Shown: positions 30,004 through 44,065 of the stretch, one piece after another
Position numbering within the stretch: the stretch's first letter is position 1
How the letters are laid out: the number at the start of each line of letters is the position of its first letter
Assembly: GCA_028386065.3 (NCBI GenBank)
Contig: JAKUCV010004804.1
Location: 74,939-138,938 of the forward strand
DNA: 64,000 nt
Source: Turnera subulata
Lineage: Eukaryota > Streptophyta > Magnoliopsida > Malpighiales > Passifloraceae
Direction: 5' to 3'
Position numbers and translations under genes: made by a program
The notes under the pieces: model-generated
Databases searched by the model: none
Seen by the model: only the letters and a program-made list of their open reading frames with translations
What the model was told of the DNA's origin: nothing

Positions 30004-31173
30004 AAAAGCATTTTTTTCGTCCCTGTGTAAGGCTTCAAAGTTGGAATTCATCCTTGTGTAGGATTTCGGCCTCTTTTTATCCCTCCGTTCGACCCTTTTG
30101 GTTCGTCTGGCCAAAATCCGGCGAAAATCGCTGACAATGCACATTTTCCGGCGCCACATCAGCTTTATGGGTCCCAAAGATATCACCCAACCAAAAGAAC
30201 CAAACTCGGTCTACCTGAACCGTTCGCCCACCCAATTGACTCATTGATATATTTTGTCTTATTATAAAATCAATTTATAATAGAAAATAAATTCTGTTGT
30301 AATATGTTTTAATTAATTTTAATAAAGTATATCGATTTGACCAAAAAAAATAAATTGAAATATATTTTTTTGGACGTGGTGGGTCTTAGGTCGGTGTTGC
30401 TGACGGTGGAGGTATTGCATCGCGTGGGTGTGTGTCGCGTCGGCTGCTTGGTAGGGAGCAGCGGTGAGGTGAGCGACGAGGGGGCGAGAGCCTGGGATGA
30501 GAGTGCTACCGCTCTGTTTTGGCTGGCTAGGCAGTGGGGAGCCAGCTGAGGCTTCATTGCGATGCCAGTCAGGTTCCGATTTGTGAAGAGGACTACGGGA
30601 ATCGGTGGTCGCCGCTTTGGAAGTGGAGCGAGGGGCCGGTGAGAGGCAGCACTTTGGAGAAGACCGTCGTGAGATGGGGGAGGTGGCGGCGTTGCGAGAA
30701 CTAGGAGTGGAGGAGGAGATACCGGTTGGCTCCCTGTGATTGTTGGGGAAGAAGACGATGGCCCCCCTTCTCACGACGTCGTTTGGCATTTTTTATTTTC
30801 CTCCCTTTCTTTCTTTTGCTTACAGTTTTCTGTGTATAATAATATATATATATATATATATATATAAGGAAATAGTCTAACTTTATTATTCAAATTATTT
30901 GTATAATTGAAAATAATAAATTTCTATTTTGGGTTCCGGGTTATTTAGGTGGGCGGAACCGGTCGGGTGTATCCTGGTTTGGTTCTGTATTTTTCCTGAC
31001 ATGTGGACCCAAAAATCTGATGTGGCACCGAAAAATGTGCCACGTCAGCGTTTTTCGCCGGATTCTAGCCGGAGAGACCAAAGGGTCGAACGGAGGGATG
31101 AAAAGAGGCCAAAATCCTACACGGGGATGAATTCCAACTTTGAGGCTTTACACAGGGACGAAAAAACGCTTTA
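30004..31173. mobile_element. TIR element, about 1.17 kb, with GC-rich interior
   Basis: The left end (30004 to about 30230) and the reverse complement of the right end (about 30930-31173) match over some 230 bp. Shared blocks include TCAAAGTTGGAATTCATCC and CCCTCCGTTCGACCC. The flanks are TTAAT-rich, so a target duplication cannot be defined. The interior is G+C-rich, with a minus-strand open frame at 30319-30789 (156 codons, Ser/Pro/His-rich, no domain I know), and could be captured host DNA. Mutator-like affiliation is inferred from the long TIRs. Confidence 0.65.
30841..30866. repeat. (TA)n microsatellite
   Basis: About twelve TA units between the GC-rich interior and the right TIR of the element. 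Confidence 0.9.
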
Positions 31174-31457
31174 ATTAATTAATTAATAGTGAGTTGAATT
31201 CATTTTCTAGCGGATGTGGTACAAAATGATGTGGAAAGGTATACCAATTTCCATCCTTAAGGGTCCATATTTGTATTCTTCTAATCAAGATTTACACATT
31301 CTCTCCTTTCACATCCTGGCAGTTAGTCCAAGTCAAAAGCTAAGAAAAAAATTTGAGGGGCTAAAATGAAGATCACATCCTGGAAGTTGGTCCAAGTTAA
31401 AAGCTAAGAAAAAAAATAGAGGGGCTAAAATAAAGAAAAATTTCTTATCAATAAGAC
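31174..31457. other. AT-rich intergenic sequence with a short direct repeat
   Basis: A block with CACATCCTGG and AAGCTAAGAAAAAAA occurs twice, near 31308-31365 and 31373-31435. No gene is visible. Confidence 0.6.
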
Positions 31458-32076
31458 AATATTGTGGGGATAAGGACATTCTGAGTCCTAAACTTTTAAC
31501 TAAAAGTCAATTAAATCCTAAACTTTTCAAAATCAATATTTGAGTCCTAAACCTTTTAAAAAGTGAACAAAACTTGTCCTAAAGACGTTTTCTGTCAAAA
31601 TAGGCTGATGTGGTCGATAAGTCTTGCCATATCAGAATCCACGTAGGCAAATGACGTGGCCAGGGAATAAAGGCATTTTGAGTCCTAAACCTTTTTAAAA
31701 AAATTAATTAAGTCCTAAACCTTTCAAAATCGATGTTTGGGTCCTAAACCTAGTGAACAAAACTAGTTCTCAAGATGTTTTTTCAATGAAACACATGTCA
31801 CAATTGAAACACCCCGACCACTATTTACCCAACAAATAGTAAATACCAAACAAGACACGTGGAACAAATAGTAAATACAACAGAAAACTGGCCTAATGGC
31901 CCAAAGATAACTTCAATCACCCGACCTCGGGTACAACAATATCAATATCACAGCGGAAGCAATTTTAATAATCACAGCAAAAGTATGAATCGACTCGATG
32001 CAAAACTATGGATCCAGATCCGACAGAGGAGATGCCGCAGCCTGCCATGATGCATACCTGCACAAGAACAATGTAG

Positions 32077-32122
32077 CCTGCCGATAGGGCAGGTGAGGGG
32101 TGAGATTCTCCATAATCTCACC
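32077..32122 (-). other. two-hairpin module of LTR A
   Basis: Hairpin 2 (32077-32093) pairs CCTGCC with GGCAGG. Hairpin 1 (32099-32122) pairs GGTGAGATT with AATCTCACC, a longer stem with a different loop from the other LTRs. Stem pairing is kept although the sequence differs, as expected for a selected RNA structure. The other LTR of A has the copy at 38983-39028, with one mismatch in hairpin 2. Confidence 0.7.
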
Positions 32123-33433
32123 GACACATAACCCATGATGAACATAACAGATACTTAACAGTCAAGAGCACATCAATACGGCATACGAGTCATGTTCAGA
32201 ACACAGAACAAATACAGTCACAAAGAACAATGCTGACTATGAAAATGTCAACCCCATCGACTATTCAATGCACTGACTATCTAATACTGACTGTACCATA
32301 CACTAGTGCCCGACCAGGACACCTCAACTCAACTCCATGTTGGGTGACCGACCCAGTCTCAACAGACTATACAACACACACTCTAGTCCTGAGAGACTAT
32401 ACTCAACAGAGGTTCCTCATCGTATGATAACATACCGTTACTGTGCTTGCTGATCATCTAACTCGGTACCAAAACCAAACAATCTCAAAATCACGTGAGC
32501 CTCACTCACCGGGTAGCCGGCAATATGCACGGACCATACCCAATCAACATCACAAACGGGTCCCCGGGTAGAATCACAACACAACACGGCAACAACAGTC
32601 ATCACAGCAACTCGTAACCACAACAACAATTTTCATAAGGCTCGATCTCTGGGTATCGACATATCCTTAGAAATAACAATCATCCAACCGTCGACCTCAG
32701 CCGACAACCAACATATCTCAATATCCGATAAAAAAAACAACAAGTGATACTCATCTGACGATTATCAAAAACAAACAAAGGACAATTGGAAACCAATGCC
32801 AACAACTATAGACTACTCACGAAAAACGACAACAACTAACACCCGCAAATCGGCAACCTATGCCAACCACGGTCAACCGACTATACTGAGGACTGACAAC
32901 CTCCCAGGGTATGATCATGAGACATCATGCATATGAACATATCACATCACAGTCCATCAAAGCAATCTCAGCAACGTGCAAATCTTCATAACAAATATCA
33001 CTGAATATCACAAAGATGTCAACAACAATAAACCATAAGATGCAATGGAACCTATGTAGCTCCAAAACCAACCATCCCAGCTATCATGGGTAGAATGATG
33101 TATATGCAACCTCACCTTGGCCCGTTATTAACTCTGGATTCCCACCACTAGTTCCAAAGTCAGTTTCTCGTTGCACTGCTCAATATCAACTCCTATATAA
33201 CACATCATATGCATTCATAAGATGCACAAAAGAATGGTATGCATGTGTAAGCAAAACAGTTATTTATTGACTTATCTTGTACTGAATTCTTCATTGTTGC
33301 TTAGGACCATTTTTGATTTAAATACCGTATTCGGTTATACTAACCATTAAATAAATCTACAGCCTTCATGAATATTTCCCAAAATACGGTGAGTCTTACA
33401 AAATAATTATTTTCTTGATAAGCAGTTGATAGT

Positions 33434-35021
33434 TGTGAATACCCGACCCAAAATCACTTGGGCCTATTCACCTTTCCCTTACACCTTCTTCATAACCGTC
33501 ATCCAACATCTTTGGAGTCGCCACCCAAATTTTATTAAGGGATAAAAACTTGGGAAAAACCCTTCATGTGACTCCATTTAGGCAACTGGATAGCGAACCA
33601 AAGATGCCGGACCCGGAGATTCGTCATGGATGGGAAGGTGTTAGGCACCCATCCATGTTGGGGCGAAACTTTGTGCAATTAGAGGATTTTGTATGCCTTG
33701 TGCGAGAGTGCAAGTGTGAGCACCAAAACACATAATAACTGAATGTTAAAAAGAAAGGGGAGGAGAAGAAGATTGGGCTTGAGTTTCCACCACTAGAAAC
33801 CACCTACGTACCCCGACGACCGGGTTCAAAGCCCACGTAGTTCTTGACATGGCATCACAACAATCACATCATCATCAACATCAACATCTCAACAATAATT
33901 GGTCAGACAAAAAGGGATTAGGATTACCTCTTGTAGCCCCACTCTAGCTCCTTGGTTTGGGTTGTGCCTTCCACACAATTTCCTCCCACTCCTCAACTCA
34001 ATCTTGGAGTTCTTCTTGGCTTTCCCCTTTGTTTCCTTCAATGGATGATGCTACCCACGAAATTTTACCAGAGTTTTGCCTATGGAACTATTTCTTAAGC
34101 TTGGAGAGATAGAGTTTCTCCAAGCTTCAAAGCTTTATGAAGAGTGTTTGTGTAATAGAATGTGTGTTCTCTGAAATGTGAGAGGGGGCTCCTATTTATA
34201 GTGTTCTAGGTAGCCTAGGGGCGTGGACCAACTTAATGATCAAGGTAATGGCCAAAATCTGGGCCAAAACCGAGTAAAATCAGATTACGGGCGAAAATCG
34301 GAGAGAAAACGCGTTTCTGGAGGTGCATGACCGCCATGGCCAGCGGTCATCCTATGGATGACAGCCAGGCCGGGCAGTCATGGGTGGAAGACCGCCATGG
34401 CCTCGCCTACGTGTTCTTCCCGTTCTTTCCTTTTTCGGTCCCGATTCTCCCCTAATTCCTCCCTGATTGATCCTACCGCGCAATTAACCCCTAGACTGCT
34501 CAGAATCCTCTACTTTCTTGATTACTACTCCCCTCAATCTTCTTCTAATTGACTAATTACACATTGATTCCTCATTTTAAGCCAAAATCATACCAAAAAC
34601 ATTCTTGCTATTAAGGAATGATTTAACTCTGATTTTCCACGAAAATCAGAGCTAAATTTGTCTGCAAGCAAGGTATTAATGGGCTGTGCAACTCTTGAAG
34701 AAAAGTCCATGCCTTATTAAATTGGACCCTTACATTTATCTTCAACCCAAAAATAAATATAATTGGGTTCAATAAATAAACAAGCCCAAATTTAATGAGA
34801 TAAAATATATTTTAGCAATTTAGTCCTTAACATATCCTATGATTAAATTGTCTCATTAATCCTAGGCATATAAAAGTCTTAATTACTATAACGTATAAAT
34901 TCTATTAAAATTAAACCCCATCCATGCTTAAACCCAAGACTAACTCATCATTCTTATGATTCAAACATGTCTGGAGTCTAATCTCAATATGATTCTCATG
35001 GGTCAAATTTGGGTGTTCACA
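33434..35021 (-). mobile_element. solo LTR D, 1,588 bp
   Basis: It starts TGTGAATACCC, ends GGGTGTTCACA and is flanked by ATAGT on both sides (33429-33433, 35022-35026). The matching position in the other LTR of A is uninterrupted. A strong TATA box, CTATAAATAGGAGCC, is read on the minus strand at about 34190-34203, which sets the orientation. It has no internal region, so it is a solo LTR of a family unlike the others here. Confidence 0.88.
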
Positions 35022-35103
35022 ATAGTTAATAAATACGAAAATAATACAAGTAATGAAGCCGATAAATAATGAAAATTGGTAGAATAATATAACCTATGAT
35101 GAA

Positions 35104-35127
35104 AATAATAATAATAATAATAATAAC

Positions 35128-35169
<42 letters not shown>
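35104..35169. repeat. (AAT)n microsatellite in LTR A
   Basis: About 20 units with one AAC interruption. The matching tract in the other LTR of A is at about 43994-44065, with a different length. Confidence 0.9.
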
Positions 35170-37672
35170 TATCCAATGAAAATAATAATTTAATCTACAG
35201 AGACAAACCGTATGAACGAGTTATAAAAATATTCCAAAAGGCTCTTTAGGTATTTTGTTCAGTAAATATCGTAGAATATACATATATTTGAAAAATAAAT
35301 ATTTCCGTTGACTATTAGATAAAACAGTTTATATCCCGTTAATGGTATAAACAATCATAAATAATTGGTGACCAATTTAATTATTACATAATATCAAATA
35401 AACAATATGTCGGGCGGGTAGTAATACTTTTGGTAATTATCAATATAGATGTGATACCGAAATAATATTATAGTTGATAATTATTTAGATTATATAACTC
35501 ATAAGTTAATAATACAAACCAATAAATAAACAAATATTATGCCCATTATAATTATTTAACTGAATAAGAGTTTATATAAATAAACTTGTTGGTTACCATT
35601 AATAAATATTTGAATAACCAAAATATTACACTAGTAAACTAGAGAATAATGAGAATATTAATTGTTATTATTACACAATTAAAACCTTAAGTAATAATAG
35701 CCAAAGTATCTTAGAAAATATAAATCCATGCATAAATTAATATTCCCAGAAAATATTAGCTTAACTCATAATTAAAATGTCACGGCCGGTTTTATAAATT
35801 CTTACATGACCAAAAGTATATTTCCAAAAATCATAAAATATTAATTATTTTATAATCCGAATGAAACCGTAAACAATTATTAAGAAAAACGTTTGGTCGA
35901 ATAAATTCTTTCATTAACCCATATAATTAATTATGTCTGTTTATATGAAGCCATTAAAGAAACCGTTAATATCGTCCCGAGAATATGGATACGGTACACG
36001 TTCGGCCTATTTCCGAATCCGTTGTGTAATCCACCCAAACCCGAGCCCATTAGATGTCCGGGGTTCAACGGATTACTGTTCAATGTCACCGGGTGAAGTC
36101 TCACATGAAAACTGTCGTTGACGCACCCGTCAACATCCTAAGCATCATCATACGCAGACAAACTGAATCCTACAACCAACAAAGCATTACCATCACCATC
36201 ACCATCACTACTACTATGGAATCATAACATCTTGTCCTTATTTCACAACATCAACCTGTATTCTGCCACCATTAACAATCAGACCACGATAACATCATCA
36301 GCGACACCTCTATTGACAGCAGCTATCCGGCCAAACCAACCCAAAGTACAATCCATCCAAACACTACTCCACAAGAAATAGAGGAACACAAAGCTAAGCA
36401 CGTTAATACCAAAACCAGAAAACCCACAACCTTACTGTCAGTACAACCCCATCAAATTAACACAAACAAAACCTAAATTCGCCATCATCATCATCATCCA
36501 CACAACTCACATTCAAACCCACAAAACATCCAAACCCACAAAACACTGACACCAACAACACACACAAACCTCAAAACGTGACCCACAACCGCAGGAACCA
36601 AAACCCAATTGGACAACCCAAAACCAAGAGCAAGGGAAAGGAAGGAACCAGAGGGTATCCACTGTTATGGAGGAAAGGATGATGGATTAGAAGCGAGAGA
36701 TGGAAGTAACGAGAAGGTAACAATTTGTTGTTGGCTCGGTGGTGATGGGGAGAATCCAAGAGGGTGAAAGAGACAGAGGAATAAGAGGTGAGGGACTGGT
36801 GGTATGTGAAGCAGAGGGGCAATTGAGGAAGAGGGATTGCGAGGGTGAGATGCAGAGATTGAAGGTGAATTATAGGGAGAGAGTGAATGTTTGGTAGTGG
36901 GTGAGTTGTACGGTGAAGGAGTCGATGGAAGGCAATTAAAAGGAGGAGGAGGAGAGACACCAAGGCAGAGGAAAAAGAAAAGAAGAAGAAAAAAAAAAAG
37001 GAGGTTTGACAAAAGGAGTAAGTGTCGGGTGAGTGGAAGAGAAAAAGGAAAAAAAATTATTGAAAAACGACAATTGGAAAAAAGAGATAAGGAAAGGTGT
37101 GAGGGAAAAAAAAATAATAATTATTGGGTGAAATAATTGGAAACAAACAAAACTGGAAGTCAAGGAGAATAGAGTATCTTTTCAAAACCACGTCGTATGT
37201 ATATCAAATTTTGTATTCTAAAATAAATTGAATTTTATCTTGCAGCAGACATAATCTTTCAAGACTCCTTACAAAACGGTTAACATCAAAATCAATTCCA
37301 AGGACCCCTTTTGAAATATATAACAAGAGTTGAAAATAGATAGATTTTAGGGGGGGAACATATTTAACATATCATTTCTTTTAAAATTGTATCCATATTT
37401 AATGCATCACTAAAATGAGTCAGCAAATGCGTTGCTGGAAGCCATCTAAATTCTCTTGAAGATAGCAAGTATGAAATGATTGTCATAATTATTAAAAGAA
37501 AAAAATAATAAAATATTTGGTGTGTTGCACAAGTTATGAAATTGAAATTGGAGATTCGTTTGGTCGTTTGAAAATTTTCAAAGGCTCAAACAGTATGGTA
37601 GAAAATTCAAGTTACCACCATAAGGTTAGAATAACATGGTAAAATTTGAAAACTTTTACCCGGGTTGTTATA

Positions 37673-38703
37673 GTCTTCCCTCCTTTAAGGAATTTCGTCC
37701 CCTAAATTCACACAGTAAACCACCAATCCTAGAAATCTCAACACATATGGTTATCGTGATCATTATTCCTTTTGCACCTCATCAAATCTGTGTACTCCAA
37801 TTTATCACCCATGAAGCACAATTAAATTCCTCAAATATATTTTTGATTACATCTTCCAAAACTATGTCGATCAATACTTCAAAATTTATTTCTAACATAA
37901 TTATCCATCAAATAACATTTTCTTCTAAATCCACCAAAATTAGAAAAGTTCATAGCTTCTAATATAGCTTTTTAATTGATTCCACAAAATCATCAAACCT
38001 ATTTTCTTTAAAAGATTGAAACACCTCCAACATCAAAGGATTCCATGAACATTAGTCCAATCCTCAAATCAAGTTATCACGTCACAAACAACTTTAGTAC
38101 CCAAAAATCATCATTTCCACATCTTCAAGGACATATCATATCATCACTTAGACATATAATAACTAAAACCTTACTTGTTCTGGTCGGTACGCATGTGGGA
38201 ACCATCGGTGCACAGGTACAACAAAGTAGACTTCTTTGCCTGCTCATGGTCCCTTGATTTCACCGGTCATCTCGTGTAGCGAGCATGTTCGGACTTTATA
38301 ATAGAATCTCCAATGGCATTTTATCATCAAAATCATAATAGTTAAATAAAACTTTTCAAAAACAACGGTCACATCTTGTAAACATATTTACCCTCAGCCT
38401 AAGCTGTAAAGGTTATTTTATCAATACTTATCTTTTAAAAACTTATTTTTCCAAAACTTCAGATCAACAAAACAACAATATTGTAAAGTGCTGAAATATG
38501 GATAACTAGACGTCCAAAACGTATTCATGAGGAAGAATACTCACATGCAAATGTTCTGCAGCAGGCTGGCGTCCCTCGACTGGATCCATAATGCACTAAC
38601 CATGTGAATATTATGCAATCATGTAAATCATGTGGAGCGAGCTATGCAAAACAAACAAGCATAGTAAACACCCAAGGACCTACCGCCCGCTCCGGTACCA
38701 AAA
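37673..38703 (-). other. internal region of element A
   Basis: About 1.03 kb between the LTRs. At its left end the minus strand has the purine tract of a Tekay-like element (about 37675-37700). At its right end is the primer site. I find no gag, pol or antisense ORF, so the internal region is largely deleted. Confidence 0.7.
38689..38700 (-). other. primer binding site of element A
   Basis: On the minus strand TGGTACCGGAGC follows the 5' LTR by three bases. It resembles the TGGTAGCGGAGC site of elements B and E and of the Sirevirus-like element. Confidence 0.65.
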
Positions 38704-40563
38704 TGAAATACCCCGACCACTATTTACCCAACAAACAGTAAATATCGAACAATAGTGCCGACACGTGGTACAAATAGTAAATACAACAGAAAACTGGCCC
38801 AATGGCCCAAAGATAACTTCAATCACCCGACCTCGGGTACAACAATATCAATAGCACATCGGAAGCAATTTTAATAATCACAGCAAAAGTATGAATTGAC
38901 TCGATGCAAAACTATAGATCCAGATCCGACAGAGGAGATGCCGCAGCCTGCCATGATGCATACCTGCACAAGAACAACGTAGCCTACCGATGGGGCAGGT
39001 GAGGGGTGAGATTCTCCATAATCTCACCGACACATAACCCATGATGAACATAACAGATACTTAACAGTCAAGAGCACATCAATACGGCATACGAGTCATG
39101 TTCAGAACACAGAACAAACACAGTCACAAAGAACAATGCGGACTATGCAAATGTCCACCCCATCGACTATGCAATGCACTGACCATCTAATACTGACTGT
39201 ACCATACACTAGCGCCCGACCAGGACACCTCAACTCAACTCCATGTTGGGTGACCGACCCAGTCTCAACATACTATACAACACATACTCTAGTCCTGACA
39301 GACTATACTCAACAGAGGTTCCTCATCGTATGATAACATACCGTTACTGTGCTTGCTGATCATCTAACTCGGTACCAAAACCAAATAATCTGAAAATCAC
39401 GTGAGGCTCGCTCACCGGGTAGCCGGCAACCTGCACGGACCATACCCAATCAACATCACAAACGGGTCCCCGGGTAGAATCACAACACAACACGGTAACA
39501 ACAGTCATCACAGCAACTCGTAACCACAACAACAATTTTCATAAAGCTCGATCTTTGGGTATCGACATACCCTTAGAAATAACAATCATCCAACCGTCGA
39601 CCTCAGCCGACAACCAACATATCTCAATATCCGAAAAAAACAACAACAAGTGATACTCATCTGACGATTATCAAAAGAAACCGACAACAAACAAAGGACA
39701 ACTGGCAACCAATGCCAACAGCAAAAGACTACTCATGAAAAACGACAACAACTAACACCCGCAAATTGGCAACCTATGCCAACCACGGTCAACCGACTAT
39801 ACTGAGGACTGACAACCTCCCAGGGTATGATCATGAAACATCATGCATATGAACATATCACATCACAATCCATCAAAGCAATCTCAGCAACGTGCAAATC
39901 TTCACAACAAATATCACTGAATATCACAATGATGTCAACAACAATAAACCATAAGATGCAATGGAACCTTTGTAGCTCCGAAACCAACCATCCCGGCTAT
40001 CACGGTGGAATGACGTATATGCAACCACACCTTGGCCCGTTAATAACTCTGGATTCCCACCACAAGTTCCAAAGCCGATTTCTCGTTGCACTGCTCAATA
40101 TCAACTCCAATATAACACAGCATATGCATTCATAAGATGCACAAAAGAATGGTATGCATATGTAAGCAAAACAGTTATTTATTGACTTATATTGTACTAA
40201 ATTCTTCATTGTTGCTTAGGACCATTTTTGAAACGCCCCGACCCGTATTTACCGTATACAGTAAACACGTGCCGGAACTGTGACAACCCAGCACAACAAG
40301 GCCTAGCATACAGTGTATGAAGCATAACCCTGGCTCAACTGCCCAAAAGTATAAACAACAATATGGCCCTACGGCCCAACATCAATAACATCAATAAAAA
40401 CGAAACTGGCCCAATGGCCCAACAACAATAACAATATGCACAGCGGAAGACTAAAACTCACTAACACTGTATGCGACACATGCAATCTATGGATCCAAGC
40501 CTGTCCAAGGGAAATGCTGCAGCCTGTCTGGAATGCACCAAGCCTGTACATGAAACAACTCAT

Positions 40564-40612
40564 CCTACGGGATGAAACCCCGCAGGCGAGGGGTGAGTCC
40601 GAAGCGCTCACC
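40564..40612 (-). other. two-hairpin module of LTR C
   Basis: On the minus strand hairpin 1 (40592-40612) pairs GGTGAG with CTCACC, and hairpin 2 (40564-40586) pairs CCTGCGGG with CCCGTAGG. The layout matches LTR F. Confidence 0.7.
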
Positions 40613-40984
40613 GACGAAAGATAAACAGAGATATATTCAACCATAATACTTTCGAAATAAAAACAACAATCACAACAATAAGCAAAAACAATCACATCAC
40701 AAGGATACTGCCATAACAACCAACACATACTTCACGACAGAGGAATCCAACTCAACAACACATCAGAAAAAACCAACACGAACAACACGATAGAGGAAAC
40801 CAACACGAACAACATGATAGAGGAATCCTACTAAATCATATCAAAGCCAATGCCAAATGAATACTCATTAATTTTTATTACCAATTTTATCTTCTGGGTC
40901 CCTGTTACTGGACAAGCTAGGGTCGTACCAGGTTATTAATTAATTCTGGATGCTAGGTCAAAATCCAATCCACATCTCAAAACC

Positions 40985-41225
40985 CGGATATTTGGTATAT
41001 CCAAACCACTGGGTATTCGGTATACCCCAACCTCAGGCAACATCATGCCAACCAGATATTCGGCATATCTGAGCCACTGCGGATATTCGGCATATCCAAG
41101 CCACTGCGGATATTCGGCATATCCGAGCCACTGGGTATTTGGTATACCCTAACCACAGGCAACAAGCCAAACGGATATTCGGTATATCCGAACCACTGGG
41201 TATTCGGTATACCCCAACCACAGAC
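40985..41225. repeat. dyad array in LTR C
   Basis: Repeats of GGATATTCGGCATATCC and the related GGTATTCGGTATACC recur at roughly 25-35 bp. Each is an inverted repeat around CGG. Sequence differs from the arrays of F and B, but the position in the LTR and the design are alike. Confidence 0.8.
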
Positions 41226-43989
41226 ATCAACATGCCAATCAAATCAAGTATCCAAACCAAGTAACCGACCATAGCATCCCAGAATTAATTTTCAAACCAT
41301 CGGGTCGTACCACTACTTCCCACATATATCATCATCTCATATCAATTCCAATTCCAATTTCCAATTTCCATTTCCCAATTATCCACAGTCAATAGTTTAT
41401 TCCAATTATCCAATCACAACACTGTATACCGTCAACAATCACAATATCCATAACAGTCAAACAATTATCCACTTTCCTATTAGCTCAAGTTACACAACAG
41501 GCCAATCCTTCATCAGTTCCATAACATCAATTACTCACAGTCCAACATCAATCACAACACAGTATCCAATAAACCAACAACAGTCATACAACGGTTCAAT
41601 CAAGCAAATTAACATCATAGCAACAACAACAACATTAACCATAGCTGCCAAATACCCAATACAATTCCATATTACCAAATATCCACCAACAGTACATATA
41701 GCACCAATTATTCACAATTAACAATTCATCACAATATCCACACGACCAATAGCACGGTCCAACAACAGCAACATCAATAACCATAACAGTCAAATATCCG
41801 ACAATGACCCTCTCAGAAGTTCTTTCAAACAACAAAACACACAATTATCCACATTGACCAGTTCATCTTTATTCTCAACACAATATCGCAAATCCAATAT
41901 CACAGTCTAAGATCAACAACAACGACGACATCATAGCAGTCAAACAACCAACAGTAATCATCTCAGCAGTTCAATCAATCAACAAAGCAAACACAGTATT
42001 ACGGGCACATATCAAGGGTTATCCATCCTCACCTTGGCCGATTACTCAACTTCGGTAACTATGACCGGTCCGACACCGGCTCCTCGGGAAACTGCCCGAT
42101 ATCCAAACCTATACAATAAAACAACATATACACATAAATGCACATATTCGGTATGCAATGATGCCAATACTATGAATTAATCCCATCCCGATTACTTATC
42201 CTTTATTACTTCCATTTATCGAAAATATTTTTCCCATGCGTATATCCGAATACTATTTCGGTACCATACTTTAATTAAAACCCTTTTCAAAATATTTCCA
42301 TAAAATAATTATACTTTTTCCAAGATGATAATCACCATAATTTCCTAGAAAATATAACATGTATATATATATTTTCGAAATTATTCCCATAAAATATATT
42401 ACTTGCGAAAATATAATTTCTAAATACTATTATCTTTAGAAAACTCCATTTCCAGGAATATAATCATATAGGCTTATTTTTTTTGAAAATATATACAAAT
42501 TAATAATTATACATTTTTATTTCTTAAGGACAAAATACATTTCAAAATAATTTTATATATATATTTTCAGAAATACTACTTATATATATTTTCCAAAATA
42601 TTATATTTTACCATATATATAATTTTCCAAATTTATTAACTTAATTTTATTTTAATTATCCCCCCTTTTTCTTTCTGGACTGGGCCAAATAGTGCAAGCC
42701 CAGGCCATGCACAGTACCAAGTCTAGGCCCCAAACAGGAGCCCAGGATTAGGCCTACGTGCAGGCCCAGGAGTCCAGCCCTCAGCCCAGCCCGCAAACCC
42801 ATCACAGCCCAACATGCTAAAGACCCAACCCAACAATCCATACCCATATCCATCAGCCCAACCAAACAAACCCATGACCCGTCAGCATCACGGGTCGACC
42901 CGCGACCCAGACCCACAAAAACGGGTCATCATCCTCACCTCAACTTGCAGCGGCGGCGCGACGTGGAAGGGAGGCGACGGAGTCGAGTCGAGGCGGGGAA
43001 GACGCGGCGGCGACGTGCAGACGCGGTAGAAACGACGGTGGCAGCTACACAAGGAAGGCGAGGGCGGCGCATCTGCAGGTGGCCGGCGGCGCGAGGAGCT
43101 GCAGCAGGACGGCGAGCTGCAGAGGGGACAGCGACGGCAAACACAAGGCGCTGGCGGCTGACGGCACGGCTGCAGATGGTCGCTGGCTGCGGCGTGTCGT
43201 CGGTTGCTGCGGCAGGGGAGAAGGAAGGGAAGGACAGTGGCGGCGACAGCCCCTCCTCCTCCTGTTCTTTTTTTTTCCTCTTTTTCTTTCTTCTTCTGGT
43301 TTCTTTTCTCTTTTATTTTTTTTCTTTTTTTTCTCTTCTCTCCTATTTTCTTTTCCGGCTCCCTCTCTTCTCTTTTCTCTCTTTTTTTTTTCTTTTTCTC
43401 CTCTCTTTTTTTTTTCCCTACTCCCTTCTGCATCTTCACCGGTTTTAAGCTTGTTTTTTTTTTCCATTTTACTATTAGACATGTGAAGCCTAAATAATGC
43501 GATTCGTCCGTATTACGGGCGAAACTGATCCGGACCAGAAAATAATCGATACATCCTTAGTTATTTTCCGGTGTGATTTTCCGAGAAATTCCGAAACCCG
43601 AAAAATACCAACTTAGTTCCGAAAAATCCACGGGAAAATCACGAGCGCGGGAAAACCCTCGGTTTCGAAAAACGACTACCGATTTACCTCGAATTAATTA
43701 CCCAAGATTAATTCAACAGTAAATCACGGTAAATAGACTTTTACAGTCCGGTAAAAATCCAAAATTTTACCCGGGCTGTTACAATTTTTGTTTTAAATAC
43801 CGTATTCGGTTATACTAACCATTAAATAAATCTACAGCCTTCATGAATATTTCCCAAAATACGATGTGTCTTACAAAATAATTATTTTCTTGATAAGCAG
43901 TTGATAGTTAATAAATACGAAAATAATACTAGTAGTGAAGCCGATAAATAATGAAAATTGGTAGAATAATATAACCACTGACGGAAATA

Positions 43990-43993
<4 letters not shown>

Positions 43994-44065
<72 letters not shown>
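43994..44065. repeat. (AAT)n microsatellite in LTR A
   Basis: More than 20 uninterrupted AAT units. The minus-strand frame that reads as poly-tyrosine is an artefact of this run. Confidence 0.95.

Larger units (their letters stand above)
31805..37672 (-). repeat. 3' LTR of element A, containing solo LTR D
   Basis: It aligns throughout with 38704-46577 once solo LTRs D (1,588 bp) and C are removed from the two copies. Net length is about 4.28 kb. It contains the two-hairpin module at 32077-32122, a purine-rich segment near 36890-37110 and AAT tracts. Confidence 0.85.
40229..43783 (-). mobile_element. solo gypsy-type LTR C, 3,555 bp
   Basis: It runs from TGAAACGCCCCGACCCG to CCCGGGCTGTTACA and is flanked by ATTTT at 40224-40228 and 43784-43788. 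The other LTR of A is continuous at this site (near 33314). It contains the two-hairpin module (40564-40612), a GGATATTCGG-type dyad array (about 40985-41225), and a very GC-rich stretch near 42900-43260 bounded by a splice-donor-like GAG|GTGAGG on the minus strand. Confidence 0.9.

Noticed and set aside
36571..37163. Open frames near the end of LTR A (also 45479-46098)
   Set aside because: Composition artefacts of a purine-rich tract. The two LTR copies have different frame ends, and there is no recognisable domain.
42888..43486. Overlapping open frames of 135-183 codons in solo LTR C
   Set aside because: They are Lys/Glu/Arg-rich on one strand and Phe/Ser-rich on the other, caused by purine/pyrimidine tracts and GC-rich repeats.
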